In this document: in pieces, positions 54,742 to 63,956 of the stretch
How the letters are laid out: the number at the start of each line of letters is the position of its first letter
Position numbering within the stretch: position 1 is the stretch's first letter
DNA from: Methylobacterium sp. J-077
GTDB taxonomy: Bacteria; Pseudomonadota; Alphaproteobacteria; Rhizobiales; Beijerinckiaceae
Reading direction: 5' to 3'
DNA: 64,000 nucleotides
NCBI RefSeq assembly: GCF_022829365.1
Contig: NZ_JAKSYJ010000114.1
Span: 1 to 64,000, forward strand
Notes under the pieces: generated by a model
What the model saw: the letters and a program-made list of their open reading frames with translations, nothing else
Told to the model about the DNA's origin: nothing
Database searches by the model: none
Made by a program: the position numbers and the translations under genes

Positions 54742-55452
54742 TCACACGCCGAGCAGGCGCCCGACCTCGGCCTCCCGGGCCGCCACTTCGTCCGCCCGGA
54801 TCTCGGCCGCGACCCGCCCGTGCTCGATCACGTAGTGGCGGTCGGCGAGATGCCGGGCGAAGTGGAAGTTCTGCTCGACCAGCACGATGGTGAAGCCCCG
54901 GCTCTTGAGCAGGGCCACCGCCCGGCCGAGGGCCTCGACGATGACCGGGGCGAGCCCCTCGGTGATCTCGTCGAGCAGCAGGATGCGGGCGCCGGTGGTC
55001 AGGATGCGGCCGAGCGCCAGCATCTGCTGCTCGCCGCCCGAGAGGCGGCCGCCGCCGCTATCGGCCCGCTCGGCGAGGTTCGGGAACAGCGCCAGCACCT
55101 CGGCCACGGACATCCCGTCGGGCCCGAGGCGGGGCAGGAGGGTGAGGTTCTCCTGCGTGGTCAGCGAGCGGTAGATGCCGCGCTCCTCCGGGCAGTAGCC
55201 GATGCCGAGCCGGGCGATCCTGTGCGTGCTGAGCCGGATCGTCTCCTGCCCGCGCACCCGCACCGAGCCGGCGCGGTGGTCGGTCAGGCCCAGGATGGCC
55301 TTGAGGGTGGTGCTGCGCCCGGCGCCGTTGCGGCCGAGCAGGGTCACGCACTCGCCCTCGCGCACCGTGAGGTCGATGCCGTGCAGGACGTGGCTCTCGC
55401 CGTACCAGGCTTCGAGCCCGCAGATCTCCAGGGCGGTGGCGGCTTCAAGCAT
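54742..55452 (-). CDS. livF: Branched-chain amino-acid ABC ATPase (LivF type), Walker A Lys replaced by Arg
   Basis: 236 residues. LivF features: 'LEAWYGESHVLHGIDLTVREGE', signature 'GGGRLSGGEQQMLALGRILT', Walker B 'RILLLDEITEGLAPVIVEAL' and the switch His in 'FTIVLVEQNFHFARHLADR'. The Walker A reads G-R-N-G-A-G-R-S-T: the normally essential Lys is Arg. The coding bases (CGC) are unambiguous in the sequence. The substitution may lower ATP binding at this half-site or be tolerated in the LivG/LivF heterodimer. It overlaps the livG stop by 8 bases. Confidence 0.92.
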   Translation of the reverse strand: MLEAATALEICGLEAWYGESHVLHGIDLTVREGECVTLLGRNGAGRSTTLKAILGLTDHRAGSVRVRGQETIRLSTHRIARLGIGYCPEERGIYRSLTTQENLTLLPRLGPDGMSVAEVLALFPNLAERADSGGGRLSGGEQQMLALGRILTTGARILLLDEITEGLAPVIVEALGRAVALLKSRGFTIVLVEQNFHFARHLADRHYVIEHGRVAAEIRADEVAAREAEVGRLLGV

Positions 55453-56197
55453 GTCCGCCCCCGAGATAGGCCGCCTTCACCCCGGGATCGGCGGAGACCG
55501 CTTCGTAGCTGCCCTCGGCCAGGATCTCGCCGCGCTGAAGCACAGTGATGGTATCGCAGAGATCGGCCACCACCGACATGTTGTGCTCGACCATCAGGAT
55601 GGTGCGGCCGACGGCGATCCGCCGGATCAGGCGCTTGATCCGGTCGACGTCGTCGAGGGCCATGCCCTGGGTCGGCTCGTCGAGGAGGAGCAGGGGCGGA
55701 TCGAGGGCCAGCGTCGTGGCGATCTCGAGGGTGCGCTTGCGCCCGTAAGACAGGTCCGCGGCGTTCGTCTCGGCGTAGTCCGCCAGGCCGACATCGGTCA
55801 GGAGCGCCATGGCCCGGTCGTCGAGGACGGACAGCGACCGGATTGAGCGCCAGAACCAGTACTGCGTCCCGAGGCGCCGCTGCAGGGCGACGCGGACGTT
55901 GTCACGCACGCTCATGTGCGGGAAGGTCGCCGAGATCTGGAACGAACGCACGATCCCCCGCCGGGCGATGGCCGCCGAACTCTCGTGCGTGATGTCGGTG
56001 CCCTCGTAGAGGATGCGCCCGCCGGTCGGCGTGTGGACCTTGGTCAGCAGGTTGAAGAACGTGGTCTTGCCGGCACCGTTGGGGCCGATGAGCGCGTGAA
56101 TTGCATGGCGGCGGACCACGAAGTCGACCCCGCGCACGGCCGTGAAGCCTCCGAATGCCTTGGTCAGCCCCTCCGTCACCAATGCGTGCTCAGCCAC
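55445..56197 (-). CDS. livG: Branched-chain amino-acid ABC ATPase (LivG type)
   Basis: 250 residues, GTG start with GCGAGGG upstream. Walker A '[20 protein letters not shown]' is intact, with LivG-specific 'GTDITHESSAAIARRGIVRSFQISATFPHMSVRDNVRVAL', signature 'DLSYGRKRTLEIATTLALDP' and Walker B 'LLLLDEPTQGMALDDVDRI'. It pairs with the adjacent LivF. It is the first gene of the operon; an imperfect palindrome (56224-56239) sits just upstream and is a likely binding site for the divergently placed regulator's family. Confidence 0.93.
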   Translation of the reverse strand: MAEHALVTEGLTKAFGGFTAVRGVDFVVRRHAIHALIGPNGAGKTTFFNLLTKVHTPTGGRILYEGTDITHESSAAIARRGIVRSFQISATFPHMSVRDNVRVALQRRLGTQYWFWRSIRSLSVLDDRAMALLTDVGLADYAETNAADLSYGRKRTLEIATTLALDPPLLLLDEPTQGMALDDVDRIKRLIRRIAVGRTILMVEHNMSVVADLCDTITVLQRGEILAEGSYEAVSADPGVKAAYLGGGHA

Positions 56198-56223
56198 GAC
56201 GCCCTCGCCGATTCGGTTTTTGT

Positions 56224-56239
56224 AGATTGTATAAAATCT
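56224..56239. promoter_or_regulatory. Predicted GntR/FCD operator upstream of livG
   Basis: AGATTGTATAAAATCT is a 14-of-16 palindrome, 27 bases upstream of the livG GTG. Its reverse complement AGATTTTATACAATCT shares the half AGATTTTAT exactly with 57005-57013, just upstream of the gntR gene. AT-rich sites with a central GTATA/TATAC core are typical of FCD-type GntR regulators, so the local regulator probably controls both the liv operon and itself. Confidence 0.55.
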
Positions 56240-56285
56240 GCAAACACGTCAAGGCCTCTGTTCCGCGGCGTCTGCGGGGAGCCCC

Positions 56286-56984
56286 TCACCCGGACCCGGC
56301 ATGGGCATGCCGATAGATCGCCACGAGCGAGACGGCGGCATGCGCGATATGAGCCCTCAAGAGGTCGGCCGCCTCGGAGATCCGGCCGGACTCGCAGAGC
56401 GCCACGATCTGCGTGTGCTCGTGGTCGGCGCGGGCGGTGTCCCCGGAGGCGGACAGCTGGAGCCGTGTCGGGCGGTCGCAATCCTGGAGCAAGCCGGCGA
56501 CGATGCTGAGGGAGCGGGGGCGATCGGCGTAGCGCAGCAGATCAAGGTGGAAACTCCGGTTCAACTCGCCCCACCGGTCGACCTGACCGGCCGCGAGCGC
56601 CGCGCCGTACCCGTCGGTCAGGCTGCGCAGCCTCCGGTAATCCGCCTCGGAGAAGCGGCGCGCCGAGAGCGCCAGAAGCGGCGGTTCGAGCTGCTCGCGC
56701 AGACGAAAGATGTCCTCGACCTCCTCCACGGACAGGCCGGTGACGACGGCCCCCCGATGCGGCACGATCCTGACCAGCCCCTGGGCCTCCAGCTGCAGCA
56801 GCGCCTCCCGGACCGGGATGCGGCTGATGCCGAATTCCTCCGCCAGCGCGTCCTGGCGCAGCTGGATTCCGGGCGCGAACTCGCCGTTCAGGATGCGCTG
56901 CCGGAGCGATTCGGTGACCGCCGCGGAGACGGTCTTGTGGCGCAGGCGGTCAGGGGCGGGCGGCGGGGAAGCCGGAGCGGGCAT
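56286..56984 (-). CDS. GntR family transcriptional regulator (FCD/FadR subfamily)
   Basis: 232 residues from the ATG at 56984, with GAGGTG just upstream; a GTG two codons earlier is possible. Winged HTH: 'AVTESLRQRILNGEFAPGIQLRQDALAEEFGISRIPVREALLQLEAQGLVRIVPHRGAVV'. The FCD ligand domain follows with 'DIFRLREQLEPPLLALSARRF', 'LNRSFHLDLLRYADRPRSLSIV' and 'DHEHTQIVALCESGRISEAADLLRAHI', carrying the Asp/His metal-binding pattern. It precedes the liv operon on the same strand and probably represses it until a carboxylate ligand binds. Confidence 0.92.
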   Translation of the reverse strand: MPAPASPPPAPDRLRHKTVSAAVTESLRQRILNGEFAPGIQLRQDALAEEFGISRIPVREALLQLEAQGLVRIVPHRGAVVTGLSVEEVEDIFRLREQLEPPLLALSARRFSEADYRRLRSLTDGYGAALAAGQVDRWGELNRSFHLDLLRYADRPRSLSIVAGLLQDCDRPTRLQLSASGDTARADHEHTQIVALCESGRISEAADLLRAHIAHAAVSLVAIYRHAHAGSG

Positions 56985-57004
56985 AGGCACCTCGAAACGA
57001 GGGT

Positions 57005-57013
57005 AGATTTTAT
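57005..57013. promoter_or_regulatory. Predicted regulator half-site upstream of gntR
   Basis: AGATTTTAT, identical to one half of the palindrome at 56224-56239, 20 bases upstream of the regulator's ATG. The other half is not conserved here. Consistent with weak autoregulation. Confidence 0.35.
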
Positions 57014-57065
57014 CCGGAAATGCTGCGTGGCGACAAACAGGGTGTTCGGAGTCAGGCTTGGGGTC

Positions 57066-57300
57066 TTGTTATGAACCGGATACGGGGTTGGAGCGTTACG
57101 GGGACGTGCCTGGCTCGCTTCTCCTAATCGATTCGGCATATCCGATGGCGCCGCTGAGCGGTGGAGCGATCCTTCGCTTAGGTGACGCGCTGTCGGCGCT
57201 TGGTCAAGAACTACGAGCGATACGCTACCACTCTTGCAAAATTAGTCATCGTTGCCCTCGTCTGGCTCACGATCAAACGAGCCGCAAGACTGATGAGAAT
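57066..57300 (+). mobile_element. IS5-family remnant (left end plus transposase C-terminus)
   Basis: TTGTTATGAACC at 57066-57077 matches the right terminal repeat (GTGTTATGAACC) of the IS5-family element at 30359-31186. From 57182 the translation 'VTRCRRLVKNYERYATTLAK' followed by L-V-I-V-A-L-V-W-L is the C-terminus of an IS427-like transposase. Everything between is lost and the distal end is missing, so this is a deletion derivative of a related element. Confidence 0.7.
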
Positions 57301-58447
57301 TTCAAAATACGCTCGAGATCGTAACACTAATGCGTATGAGCAGGCTTAAATTCATGTAATAATGTAAAGCTTGCTCGTGGAAACTGTTCCCGAGCCGCCA
57401 GCCATAATTCCAGAATCACATTCACAACGACATATGGCTTGATCGGAGCTGTTACAGCATGGCCGAACATAAATGCCACAAATCATCGCTTCAAGTTTCG
57501 TATTAGCCGTCTCAAGTCAATAAACACCACTAATTTTATCAATCTGGATATAATCTAAATTGCACAATTCAAACACAACGGCACCATCTAAACGAGACTA
57601 AAACTGTGTTTCGGCTTGCGGAATTTCATATTTTCAGAATGCTCCGAACGCCTCGGGATGCTTATGCAGCCTCTCCAGACATATCTCGCCAAATGCAGCC
57701 GCATTGGCACCGGTCAAACAAATAATCTTTGAGTAATGAGTTCACGGTTCAGTGCTCATGTCGAAGGTTCTTGTCCGAGAGATGGATTCGTTACGGGACA
57801 TAAACGGGCAGGGTGGCAACGTCCACTTCATCAAGTCTACCGCTCAAAAGCAAATCGGTAGAAAGTCACTCATCCCGATCATTGGGAACCACATCTCTAC
57901 ACCGCAAGAGACGCACTTCAGTTGGTCTGCCCCTCAAAAACGACGCATGCGTCGAACCTATAGCCGCGCGATACCGGTTATCGGGTTGCTTTCCCGACAC
58001 TTATGATCGGCAGCTTCGGCCGCATGTAAGCCGCAGAGATCGCTGTCGGCATTTCCCGAAAGCGGATGTTCGTGGGCCATCGGACAACTTCGGCTTGGGG
58101 CTCAAAGCCGAACGGCCGGTTCTGCACCCATTGGCGAGCCAACATGGCGTAGTCTGGTCGACAGCCGTCCGACGGTTTCGGATCGGCGAGCCGCCGAACC
58201 GGACGGAAGGATGTGGTCCTCTGCCCTGTGAACGGCCTGAAGTGGGGAAGGCGACGGCGGACGGCCGCGTGGCAGCGCGATCTCGCTTCGGAACGCGGCG
58301 GCGGCACACATGCGTCACCGAGCTGAGACACGCCTATCGATGCCCGTGCCCCCAATCCCGCCCGTCGGTGACGCCGTCGACGAGGTTGAAGCCGAGCAGG
58401 ACCGGCGCCCGCGGGACCGGGCCGCGCAGGAATTCCACCTCGGTGCG
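57301..58447. other. AT-richer gene-poor scar
   Basis: About 1.1 kb without a convincing gene. 57301-57990 is clearly lower in GC than the window average. Short frames at 57752-58006 (plus) and 57978-58355 (minus) have no family features, although the minus strand around 58020-58180 reads protein-like ('DYAMLARQWVQNRPFGFEPQ') and may be a gene relic. Right after the pxpC stop, the minus strand continues in frame for about 35 codons ('RTEVEFLRGPVPRAPVLLGF'), possibly a lost extension or another relic. Confidence 0.4.
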
Positions 58448-59341
58448 TCAGGCCGCTACCGCATCAGCGATCGATACCGCCCGGAAGGCGATCCGCGCAA
58501 TGTCGCGGACCTGAGCCAGCCGCCCAAGATCGGGTCCGATCACGGTGGCGATCTTCGGATAGCCGCCGGTGGATTGCCGGTCGGCGATCTGGATGATCGG
58601 CAGGCCGATGCCCGGCACATGGATCGCGCCCATCGCCACCCCGCCGGAGACGATGTCGTGCCCCTCCGCGTGCAGCAGCGGCGCTCCGTCCAAGAAGCAG
58701 GCCATGCGGTCGCAGCGCGGCGAGACGGTCCAGGGACCGGCGAGGAAGGCGGCGATCTGTCCGGGAGCGAAATAGTCGTTCTGGGGCCCAGCACCACGCA
58801 GATCGTGTCCGGAGCGCGAGTTGAGCCAAGGGGCGATCAGCCTGTGGGGTGCGTGCTCGCCAGGGCGGCTAAGCATCACTGGGATCCGGTCGCTCGCGGC
58901 CGACCCACGCCCGTTGAGACCGCCGACGCCGGAGCGCGTGTGGGTCGCCGGGGAGCCGAGCACCGGGGTGGGATCGAGCCGGCCCTGGACGGCCAGGTAG
59001 CCCCAGGACCCGGTGTCTCCGGCGCGCACGACCAGGCTCCGGCCCGGCTCCAGCGTGAGCGCGACGGCGGGCGGCAGCGGCGCGCCGTCGAGGGCGATGC
59101 GGAAGCCCGTCGAGGCGAGCGCAAGGCCGAGGGGGCCGCCCTCGACCGCGACCGTAACTCCGCCGTTGGAGATCTCGACTGCCGCCGCGTCGAACATGTT
59201 GCCAGCCGCCCGATTGGCGGTGGCGTACATCAGCGGGTCAATCGGCCCGGCGGCGGTGAAGCCTCAGCGCAGGGTACAGTGCCGGCCGCCGTCCTGCAGG
59301 GTGATGGCAGGGCCGACGGCCTCGACGATGAGAGCGCTCAT
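58448..59341 (-). pseudogene. pxpC: 5-oxoprolinase subunit C (PxpC/KipA family), interrupted by in-frame TGA
   Basis: The native start is at 59341: 'MSALIVEAVGPAITLQDGGR' is the standard opening of the biotin-dependent carboxyltransferase-like PxpC family. After H-C-T-L-R comes TGA (59266-59264), then in the same frame 'GFTAAGPIDPLMYATANRAAGN', which is the normal continuation. The stop thus replaces a residue that is usually aromatic (a TGG-to-TGA change would explain it). The remaining 260 codons look intact ('GRLDPTPVLGSPATHTRSGVGGLNGR', 'SPRCDRMACFLDGAPL', 'VPGIGLPIIQIADRQSTGGYPKIATVI'). A product could start at the later ATG (59230), but would lack a core strand. Confidence 0.8.
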
Positions 59342-59781
59342 GCAGCGACGCCCTTCCGAGCCGCGGGCTGCCAGCGCGTCGAGGGTTGCCGCGTCCACCA
59401 ACTCGAACCGGATCGCGTCGCCGGCCGCCACGAAGAAGCTCTCGGCGCGCTCTGGAGCGTAAAGCCGGGACGGGGTAGCGCCGGCCACGTACCAACCGGT
59501 GGGCATCGGCACGGTGGCGATCGCGGCGAGGCCACCGCCCGCGACCAGGGCGTTGCGCGGGTGCGGCGGGCGCGGGCTCGCGCGCCTCGGCATCGCGAGG
59601 TTGCGAGGTCGTTCGGGAGACCGCCGAGATTGGCGAAGCCCGGAGCAAAGCCGTACATGTAGACCCGGTAGGTCGCCCCGGCATGGAGCGGGACCACCAC
59701 CTCGGGCGACAGCCCGGCACGCCTGGCGAGTTCGACGACATGGGCCGCCTCGCCCGCGTCGAGGAGGCGGGGGACGCTCAT
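59338..59781 (-). pseudogene. pxpB: 5-oxoprolinase subunit B (PxpB/KipI family), frameshifted and 5'-shortened
   Basis: The ATG at 59781 overlaps the pxpA stop (ATGA). The first 57 codons read 'MSVPRLLDAGEAAHVVELAR', 'YRVYMYGFAPGFANLGGLPNDLA', matching the middle of PxpB; the first third of the usual roughly 220-residue protein is missing. After 'PNDLA' this frame turns into Arg/Ser-rich nonsense, while the sensible continuation ('MPRRASPRPPHPRNALVAGG', 'IATVPMPTGWYVAGATPSRLYAPERAESFFVAAGDAIRFELV') is in another frame. At least one indel near 59590-59620 is implied. The stop at 59338 still overlaps the pxpC start. Confidence 0.75.
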
Positions 59782-60539
59782 GGCCGGAACGGGGCGAGCG
59801 TCACGCCGCCGGCCTCCAGAACGGTACGGACGGCACGCGCAGTGGCCACCGCGTGGGTGGTGTCGCCATGGACGCAGATCGAACGGACCGGCGTCGGCAA
59901 TTCCCGGCCCGACGCGGTCAGGATGATGCCCCCCTGCACCATGCGCAGCACCCGGTCGGCAGCCGCATCAGGGTCCGTGACGAAGGCGCCGGGCTGGCTG
60001 CGCGGGATCAGCAGCCCGTCCTCGGTGTAGCCTCGGTCGGCGAAGATCTCCTGGTGGACCTCGAGCCCCGCGGCCTCTCCGGCTGCCACCTGCGCGCTTA
60101 GCGCGATGGCGAGCAGGGCGAGGTTCGGATCGACGGCCCTGACCGCGCGGGCGACCGCGTCGGCTACCGAACGCTCCTCAGCCGCAATGTTGCCGAGCGC
60201 TCCGTGCGTCTTGACGTAGGTGATGCGGTGCCCCGCATAGGCGGCGAGTGCCTGGGCTGCTCCGACCTGATACGCCACCAGCCGCTCAATCTCGTCGGGG
60301 CTGAACGGAATGCGGCGTCGGCCGAAGCCCCACAGATCGGGGAAGCCCGGATGCGCGCCGACTGCGACCCCTCTCTCCTTCGCCAGGGCGAAGGTGCGGG
60401 CCATGATCTCGGGATCGCCCGCGTGCAGGCCGCAGGCGACGTTGGCCGAGGTGACCACGTCGAGGATCGCCGCGTCGTCGCCGCAGGCATAGGCGCCGTA
60501 GCCTTCGCCGAGGTCGGAGTTGAGGTCCACGCGGGTCAT
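59778..60539 (-). CDS. pxpA: 5-oxoprolinase subunit A (PxpA, LamB/YcsF family)
   Basis: 253 residues from the ATG at 60539 with AGGAG upstream. Complete family pattern: 'VDLNSDLGEGYGAYACGDDAAILDVVTSANVACGLHAGDPEIMARTFALAKERGVAVGAHPGFPDLWGFGRR', 'ITYVKTHGALGNIAAEE', 'EIFADRGYTEDGLLIPRSQPGAFV' and 'SICVHGDTTHAVATARAVR'. With PxpB and PxpC it hydrolyses 5-oxoproline (pyroglutamate) to glutamate using ATP. Because pxpB and pxpC downstream look broken, activity would need other copies. It follows the second Liv operon, hinting at uptake of 5-oxoproline or a similar amide. Confidence 0.9.
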   Translation of the reverse strand: MTRVDLNSDLGEGYGAYACGDDAAILDVVTSANVACGLHAGDPEIMARTFALAKERGVAVGAHPGFPDLWGFGRRRIPFSPDEIERLVAYQVGAAQALAAYAGHRITYVKTHGALGNIAAEERSVADAVARAVRAVDPNLALLAIALSAQVAAGEAAGLEVHQEIFADRGYTEDGLLIPRSQPGAFVTDPDAAADRVLRMVQGGIILTASGRELPTPVRSICVHGDTTHAVATARAVRTVLEAGGVTLAPFRP

Positions 60540-60590
60540 CGCCCGTTCTCCTATCTTACCGTGTACCAGCGAGGCCGGCACGGGCTGCTC

Positions 60591-61298
60591 TCAGATTCCG
60601 AGATAGGCCCGCCGCACCTCCGGATCGTCGCGCACCTGCGCTGCCGGCCCGGAGAGGATGACGCGCCCGGTCTGGAGGACGTAGGCGCGGTCGGCGATGG
60701 CGAGGCTCTCCGCGAGCCGCTGCTCGACAAGCAGAACGGTCACGCCGGCGTCGCGGATCACCGTGACGGCGGAGAAGATCTCGTCGACGAGCTTGGGCAT
60801 GATGCCCTGCGAGGGCTCGTCGAGCATCAACAGGCGCGGGCGGGTCATCAGCGCGCGACCGATGGCCAGCATCTGCTGCTCACCGCCGGAAAGGGTCCCG
60901 GCCCGCTGCGGTAACCGCTCCTTAAGCCGGGGAAACAGTGCGAAGACCCGTTCCAGCGGCGCCTCACGGTCGGCCTTGCTCCGGTGCAGGTAGCTGCCGA
61001 GCCGCAGATTGTCGGCGACCGAGAGGCGCGGGAACAGGCGCTTGTTCTCGGGCACGTAGGCGACGCCGCGAGCGGTGATGCGGTGGCCGGGGAGCCCATC
61101 GAGGCGGGCGCCATCGAAGCGTACGGCGCCGTCGCACGGCCGCTCGAGCCCGGCGATCGACTTGAGCAGTGTCGACTTGCCCGCGCCGTTGGCGCCGGCC
61201 ACGACGACGATTTCGCCCTCGGCCACGCCCAGCGACACGCCCTGGATCGCGAGCAGGCCCTGGTAGGCGGTGGAGAGTCCATCGACTTCAAGCAGCAC
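60591..61298 (-). CDS. livF: Branched-chain amino-acid ABC ATPase (LivF type), second system
   Basis: 235 residues, GTG start with GGGGAG upstream. Walker A '[20 protein letters not shown]' is intact, unlike the LivF at 54742-55452. Signature 'AGTLSGGEQQMLAIGRALMT', Walker B 'RLLMLDEPSQGIMPKLVDEIF' and 'VTVLLVEQRLAESLAIADR' follow. The start overlaps the livG stop region by 11 bases. It ends 52 bases before pxpA, so the Liv and pxp genes are probably one operon. Confidence 0.93.
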   Translation of the reverse strand: MLLEVDGLSTAYQGLLAIQGVSLGVAEGEIVVVAGANGAGKSTLLKSIAGLERPCDGAVRFDGARLDGLPGHRITARGVAYVPENKRLFPRLSVADNLRLGSYLHRSKADREAPLERVFALFPRLKERLPQRAGTLSGGEQQMLAIGRALMTRPRLLMLDEPSQGIMPKLVDEIFSAVTVIRDAGVTVLLVEQRLAESLAIADRAYVLQTGRVILSGPAAQVRDDPEVRRAYLGI

Positions 61299-62031
61299 GG
61301 TGCCGCTCCCCGAGATAGGCTGTGATGACCCCGTCGTCCCGCACCACGTCAGCCGGCAGTCCCTGGGTCAGGACGCTGCCGAGGTGGAGCACCACGGCCC
61401 GGTCGACGAGCGGCATCACCACTTCCATCACGTGCTCGACCATGATCACGGTCACGCCCGTAGCCGCTACGCGCCGGATCAGCGCGACACCGGCCTTGGC
61501 CTCGGACGGTGTGAGGCCGGTGAGCACCTCGTCGAGGAGGAGCAGGCTCGGGCCGGTGGCGAGCGCGCGGGCCACCTCCAGGCGGCGCTTCTCGGGCGGC
61601 GTCAATTCGCCGGCCACCGCCTCGGCGCGGTGGGTCAGCTCGACGCGCTCCAGGGTGTCCAGGGCGGCGCGGCGGGCGGACGCGGCGGTGGGGTGGCGGG
61701 CGAGCGCGCCGACCGTGACGTTCTCCAAGACGTTCATCGAGTCGAAGGAGCGTGGCACCTGGAAGGTGCGTGCGATGCCCCGGCGGCAGCGCTCGGCCGG
61801 CGGCAGTCTGGTGATGTCGGTCCCCTCGAACAGAATGCGCCCCTTGCTCGGGCGGTAGACACCCGAGATCAGATTGAACAGGGTGGACTTGCCGGCCCCG
61901 TTCGGACCGATCAGCCCCAGGATCTCGCCTCTGCGCACGTCGAGGGTCACGTCGCGGTTGGCGACGAGGCCGCCGAAGGCCAGCGTCACGTCGTCGACGC
62001 GCAGGATCGGGCCGCTCGGGTCCGGGCTCAC
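61288..62031 (-). CDS. livG: Branched-chain amino-acid ABC ATPase (LivG type), second system
   Basis: 247 residues. Walker A '[20 protein letters not shown]', LivG features '[41 protein letters not shown]', signature-equivalent '[20 protein letters not shown]' and Walker B '[19 protein letters not shown]'. The signature is the usual degenerate LivG form. It pairs with LivF and receives LivM/LivH; 4 bases separate its start from the livM stop. Confidence 0.93.
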   Translation of the reverse strand: MSPDPSGPILRVDDVTLAFGGLVANRDVTLDVRRGEILGLIGPNGAGKSTLFNLISGVYRPSKGRILFEGTDITRLPPAERCRRGIARTFQVPRSFDSMNVLENVTVGALARHPTAASARRAALDTLERVELTHRAEAVAGELTPPEKRRLEVARALATGPSLLLLDEVLTGLTPSEAKAGVALIRRVAATGVTVIMVEHVMEVVMPLVDRAVVLHLGSVLTQGLPADVVRDDGVITAYLGERHRAA

Positions 62032-62035
62032 GGGA

Positions 62036-63076
62036 TCACCCCTCCTCGTTGCGCGCTGCGCGCGTACGCTTGAACAGGCTGAGCACGCCCTCGGGGCGGG
62101 CGATCGCCACGACCATCACGAGACCGCCGTAGAAGATCAGATCGATGCCGCTGCCGGTGCCACCCAGATAGGAGCGGCTGATCTCGGTGATCGGGATGAG
62201 GATCGCCGCACCCACCAGCGCGCCCCACAGGGTGCCGACGCCGCCGAGCACGGCGGGCAGCGCGAAGAGGAGGGAGAAGCGGAAGCTCATCACGCTCTCT
62301 GGATCGATGTAAGAGACGTAGGACGCGTAGAGGCCGCCGCCGACCGCGGTGAAGAAGGCCGAGATCGCCGCCGCCGCCATCTTGGAGCGGAACACCTCGA
62401 CGCCGAGGCTCTGGGCGGCGGCCGGGTCGTCCTTGACCGCGCGCCAACCGTAGCCCCAGCGCGATTCCGCGACGCCGAAGGTGACGAGCCAGGTCGCGAC
62501 GAACAGGCCGAGGGCGAGATGGGCATACGGGATCTTGTCCCGGGCGAACTGGAGGGTTGCCCAGCTATCCGGATTGAACGGCCACTGCACGCCCATCGCC
62601 CCCCCGACAAAGTCCCAGTTCTGCACGAGAAGCAGCCCGGCTTCGGCGATGACGATGGTGGCGATCGAGAAGTAATGGCCGCCGAGGCGGAAGCAGGGCC
62701 AGCCGATGGCGAGGGCCACCAAGGCCGCGAGCATTGCCCCGAGCCCGAGGCCCAACCACGGCGACACGCCGTACGTCACGAACAGGATGCTCGTGGTATA
62801 GGCGCCGATGCCGAAATACAGGGCGTGGCCGAGCGAGATCTGTCCACAATAGCCGCCCAAAATATTCCAGCTCTGCGACAGGGCCGCGTAGAGCAGGGTC
62901 AGGACCAGTACGTTCTGGAGGTAGACGTCCCGGATCGCGTAGGGCAGCGCGGCGAGGCCGGCGAACACGAGCGCGCCGACGTAGAGGCTGCGGCGGCGCT
63001 TGGCCGCAAAGCGCCGGGCAGCGTCGTCCAGGCCCGGGGAGACCGCGGGAGCGGCAATCAGGGGCGTGCCGGTCAT
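62036..63076 (-). CDS. livM: Branched-chain amino-acid ABC permease (LivM type), second system
   Basis: 346 residues with about ten helices. LivM hallmarks: '[35 protein letters not shown]', '[34 protein letters not shown]', the loop '[46 protein letters not shown]' and '[23 protein letters not shown]'. One base separates its start from the livH stop. Substrate is unknown, but the downstream 5-oxoprolinase genes point to an amino-acid-derived lactam. Confidence 0.93.
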   Translation of the reverse strand: MTGTPLIAAPAVSPGLDDAARRFAAKRRRSLYVGALVFAGLAALPYAIRDVYLQNVLVLTLLYAALSQSWNILGGYCGQISLGHALYFGIGAYTTSILFVTYGVSPWLGLGLGAMLAALVALAIGWPCFRLGGHYFSIATIVIAEAGLLLVQNWDFVGGAMGVQWPFNPDSWATLQFARDKIPYAHLALGLFVATWLVTFGVAESRWGYGWRAVKDDPAAAQSLGVEVFRSKMAAAAISAFFTAVGGGLYASYVSYIDPESVMSFRFSLLFALPAVLGGVGTLWGALVGAAILIPITEISRSYLGGTGSGIDLIFYGGLVMVVAIARPEGVLSLFKRTRAARNEEG

Positions 63077-63077
63077 G

Positions 63078-63956
63078 TCAGAGCCTCCCGAACAGGCCCT
63101 GGGGCCGCACCAGAACCACGAGAAGATAGAGGGCGTAGACGCCCACCGACTTCATGGAGGGCGGCAGAACCACGGCGGTCGCCGCCTCGACCAGCCCGAC
63201 GATCAGGCCTGCGGCCAGCGCGCCGAAGACGCTGCCGAAACCGCCGAGCGCCACCGTTACGTAGGCGATCAGCGCGAAGGCGCCCCCGACGCCGGGATGG
63301 ATGTAGTAGAACACGGTGAGCACGGCGCCCGCGAGACCGACGAGCGCCGCGCCGAGCCCCCAGCCGAGGGCGAAGATCCGGTTGCGGTCGATGCCGACCA
63401 AGGCGACGGCGCCCTGATCCTCGCGGGTCGCCTCCAGGGCCCGACCGAAATCGGTCCGCGTCATCAGGAGGAACAGGCCGCCGAAGGCCGCCAGCGAGAC
63501 CAAGGCTCCGAAGACCTGCGGCCAGGGCAGGTAGACGCCACCGAGGTCGAGGGTCTTCCCTCCGAGCCAGGAACCCTGGAGGCTGCGGTAGTCCGGTGTG
63601 AACAGATATTGCGCCACGCCCTGGAGCAGGATCGCCAAACCGAAGGTCGCGAAGATCTGCACCATGCCCTGGTTGGCCTTGGCCCGCATCGCGAAGCGGA
63701 CCACGCCGAAGTAGATGGTGCCGCCCAGCACGAACATCAGCGCAGCGACGAGCGGCATCAGCACGATCGGATCCAGCCCGGATACGAAGACGAGCCCGAA
63801 GGTCGCGTACATCGCGAGCATCAGGAATTCGCCGTGGGCGAAGTTGACCACGTCCATCAGGCCGAAGATCAGCGACAGGCCGACCGCGACGAGGCCGTAG
63901 ATCAGCCCGGTGAGCAACCCGCTCGCCAGCACCTGCACGAGGGCTTGCATCGTCAT
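63078..63956 (-). CDS. livH: Branched-chain amino-acid ABC permease (LivH type), second system
   Basis: 292 residues; the start may be the first Met or the one two codons later. LivH hallmarks: '[40 protein letters not shown]', '[17 protein letters not shown]', the loop '[47 protein letters not shown]' and '[28 protein letters not shown]'. It is first of the visible genes of the operon. The periplasmic binding protein of this system is not in the window and is probably encoded beyond position 64000. Confidence 0.93.
   Translation of the reverse strand: MTMQALVQVLASGLLTGLIYGLVAVGLSLIFGLMDVVNFAHGEFLMLAMYATFGLVFVSGLDPIVLMPLVAALMFVLGGTIYFGVVRFAMRAKANQGMVQIFATFGLAILLQGVAQYLFTPDYRSLQGSWLGGKTLDLGGVYLPWPQVFGALVSLAAFGGLFLLMTRTDFGRALEATREDQGAVALVGIDRNRIFALGWGLGAALVGLAGAVLTVFYYIHPGVGGAFALIAYVTVALGGFGSVFGALAAGLIVGLVEAATAVVLPPSMKSVGVYALYLLVVLVRPQGLFGRL

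Noticed and set aside
57752..58006. Possible 84-codon gene in the AT-rich scar
   Set aside because: No ribosome binding site or domain and overlaps other equally weak frames.
59264..59266. In-frame TGA of pxpC as a selenocysteine or programmed read-through codon
   Set aside because: The family has no selenocysteine members that I know, no obvious SECIS-like hairpin was seen, and the neighbouring pxpB is also damaged, so inactivation is simpler.
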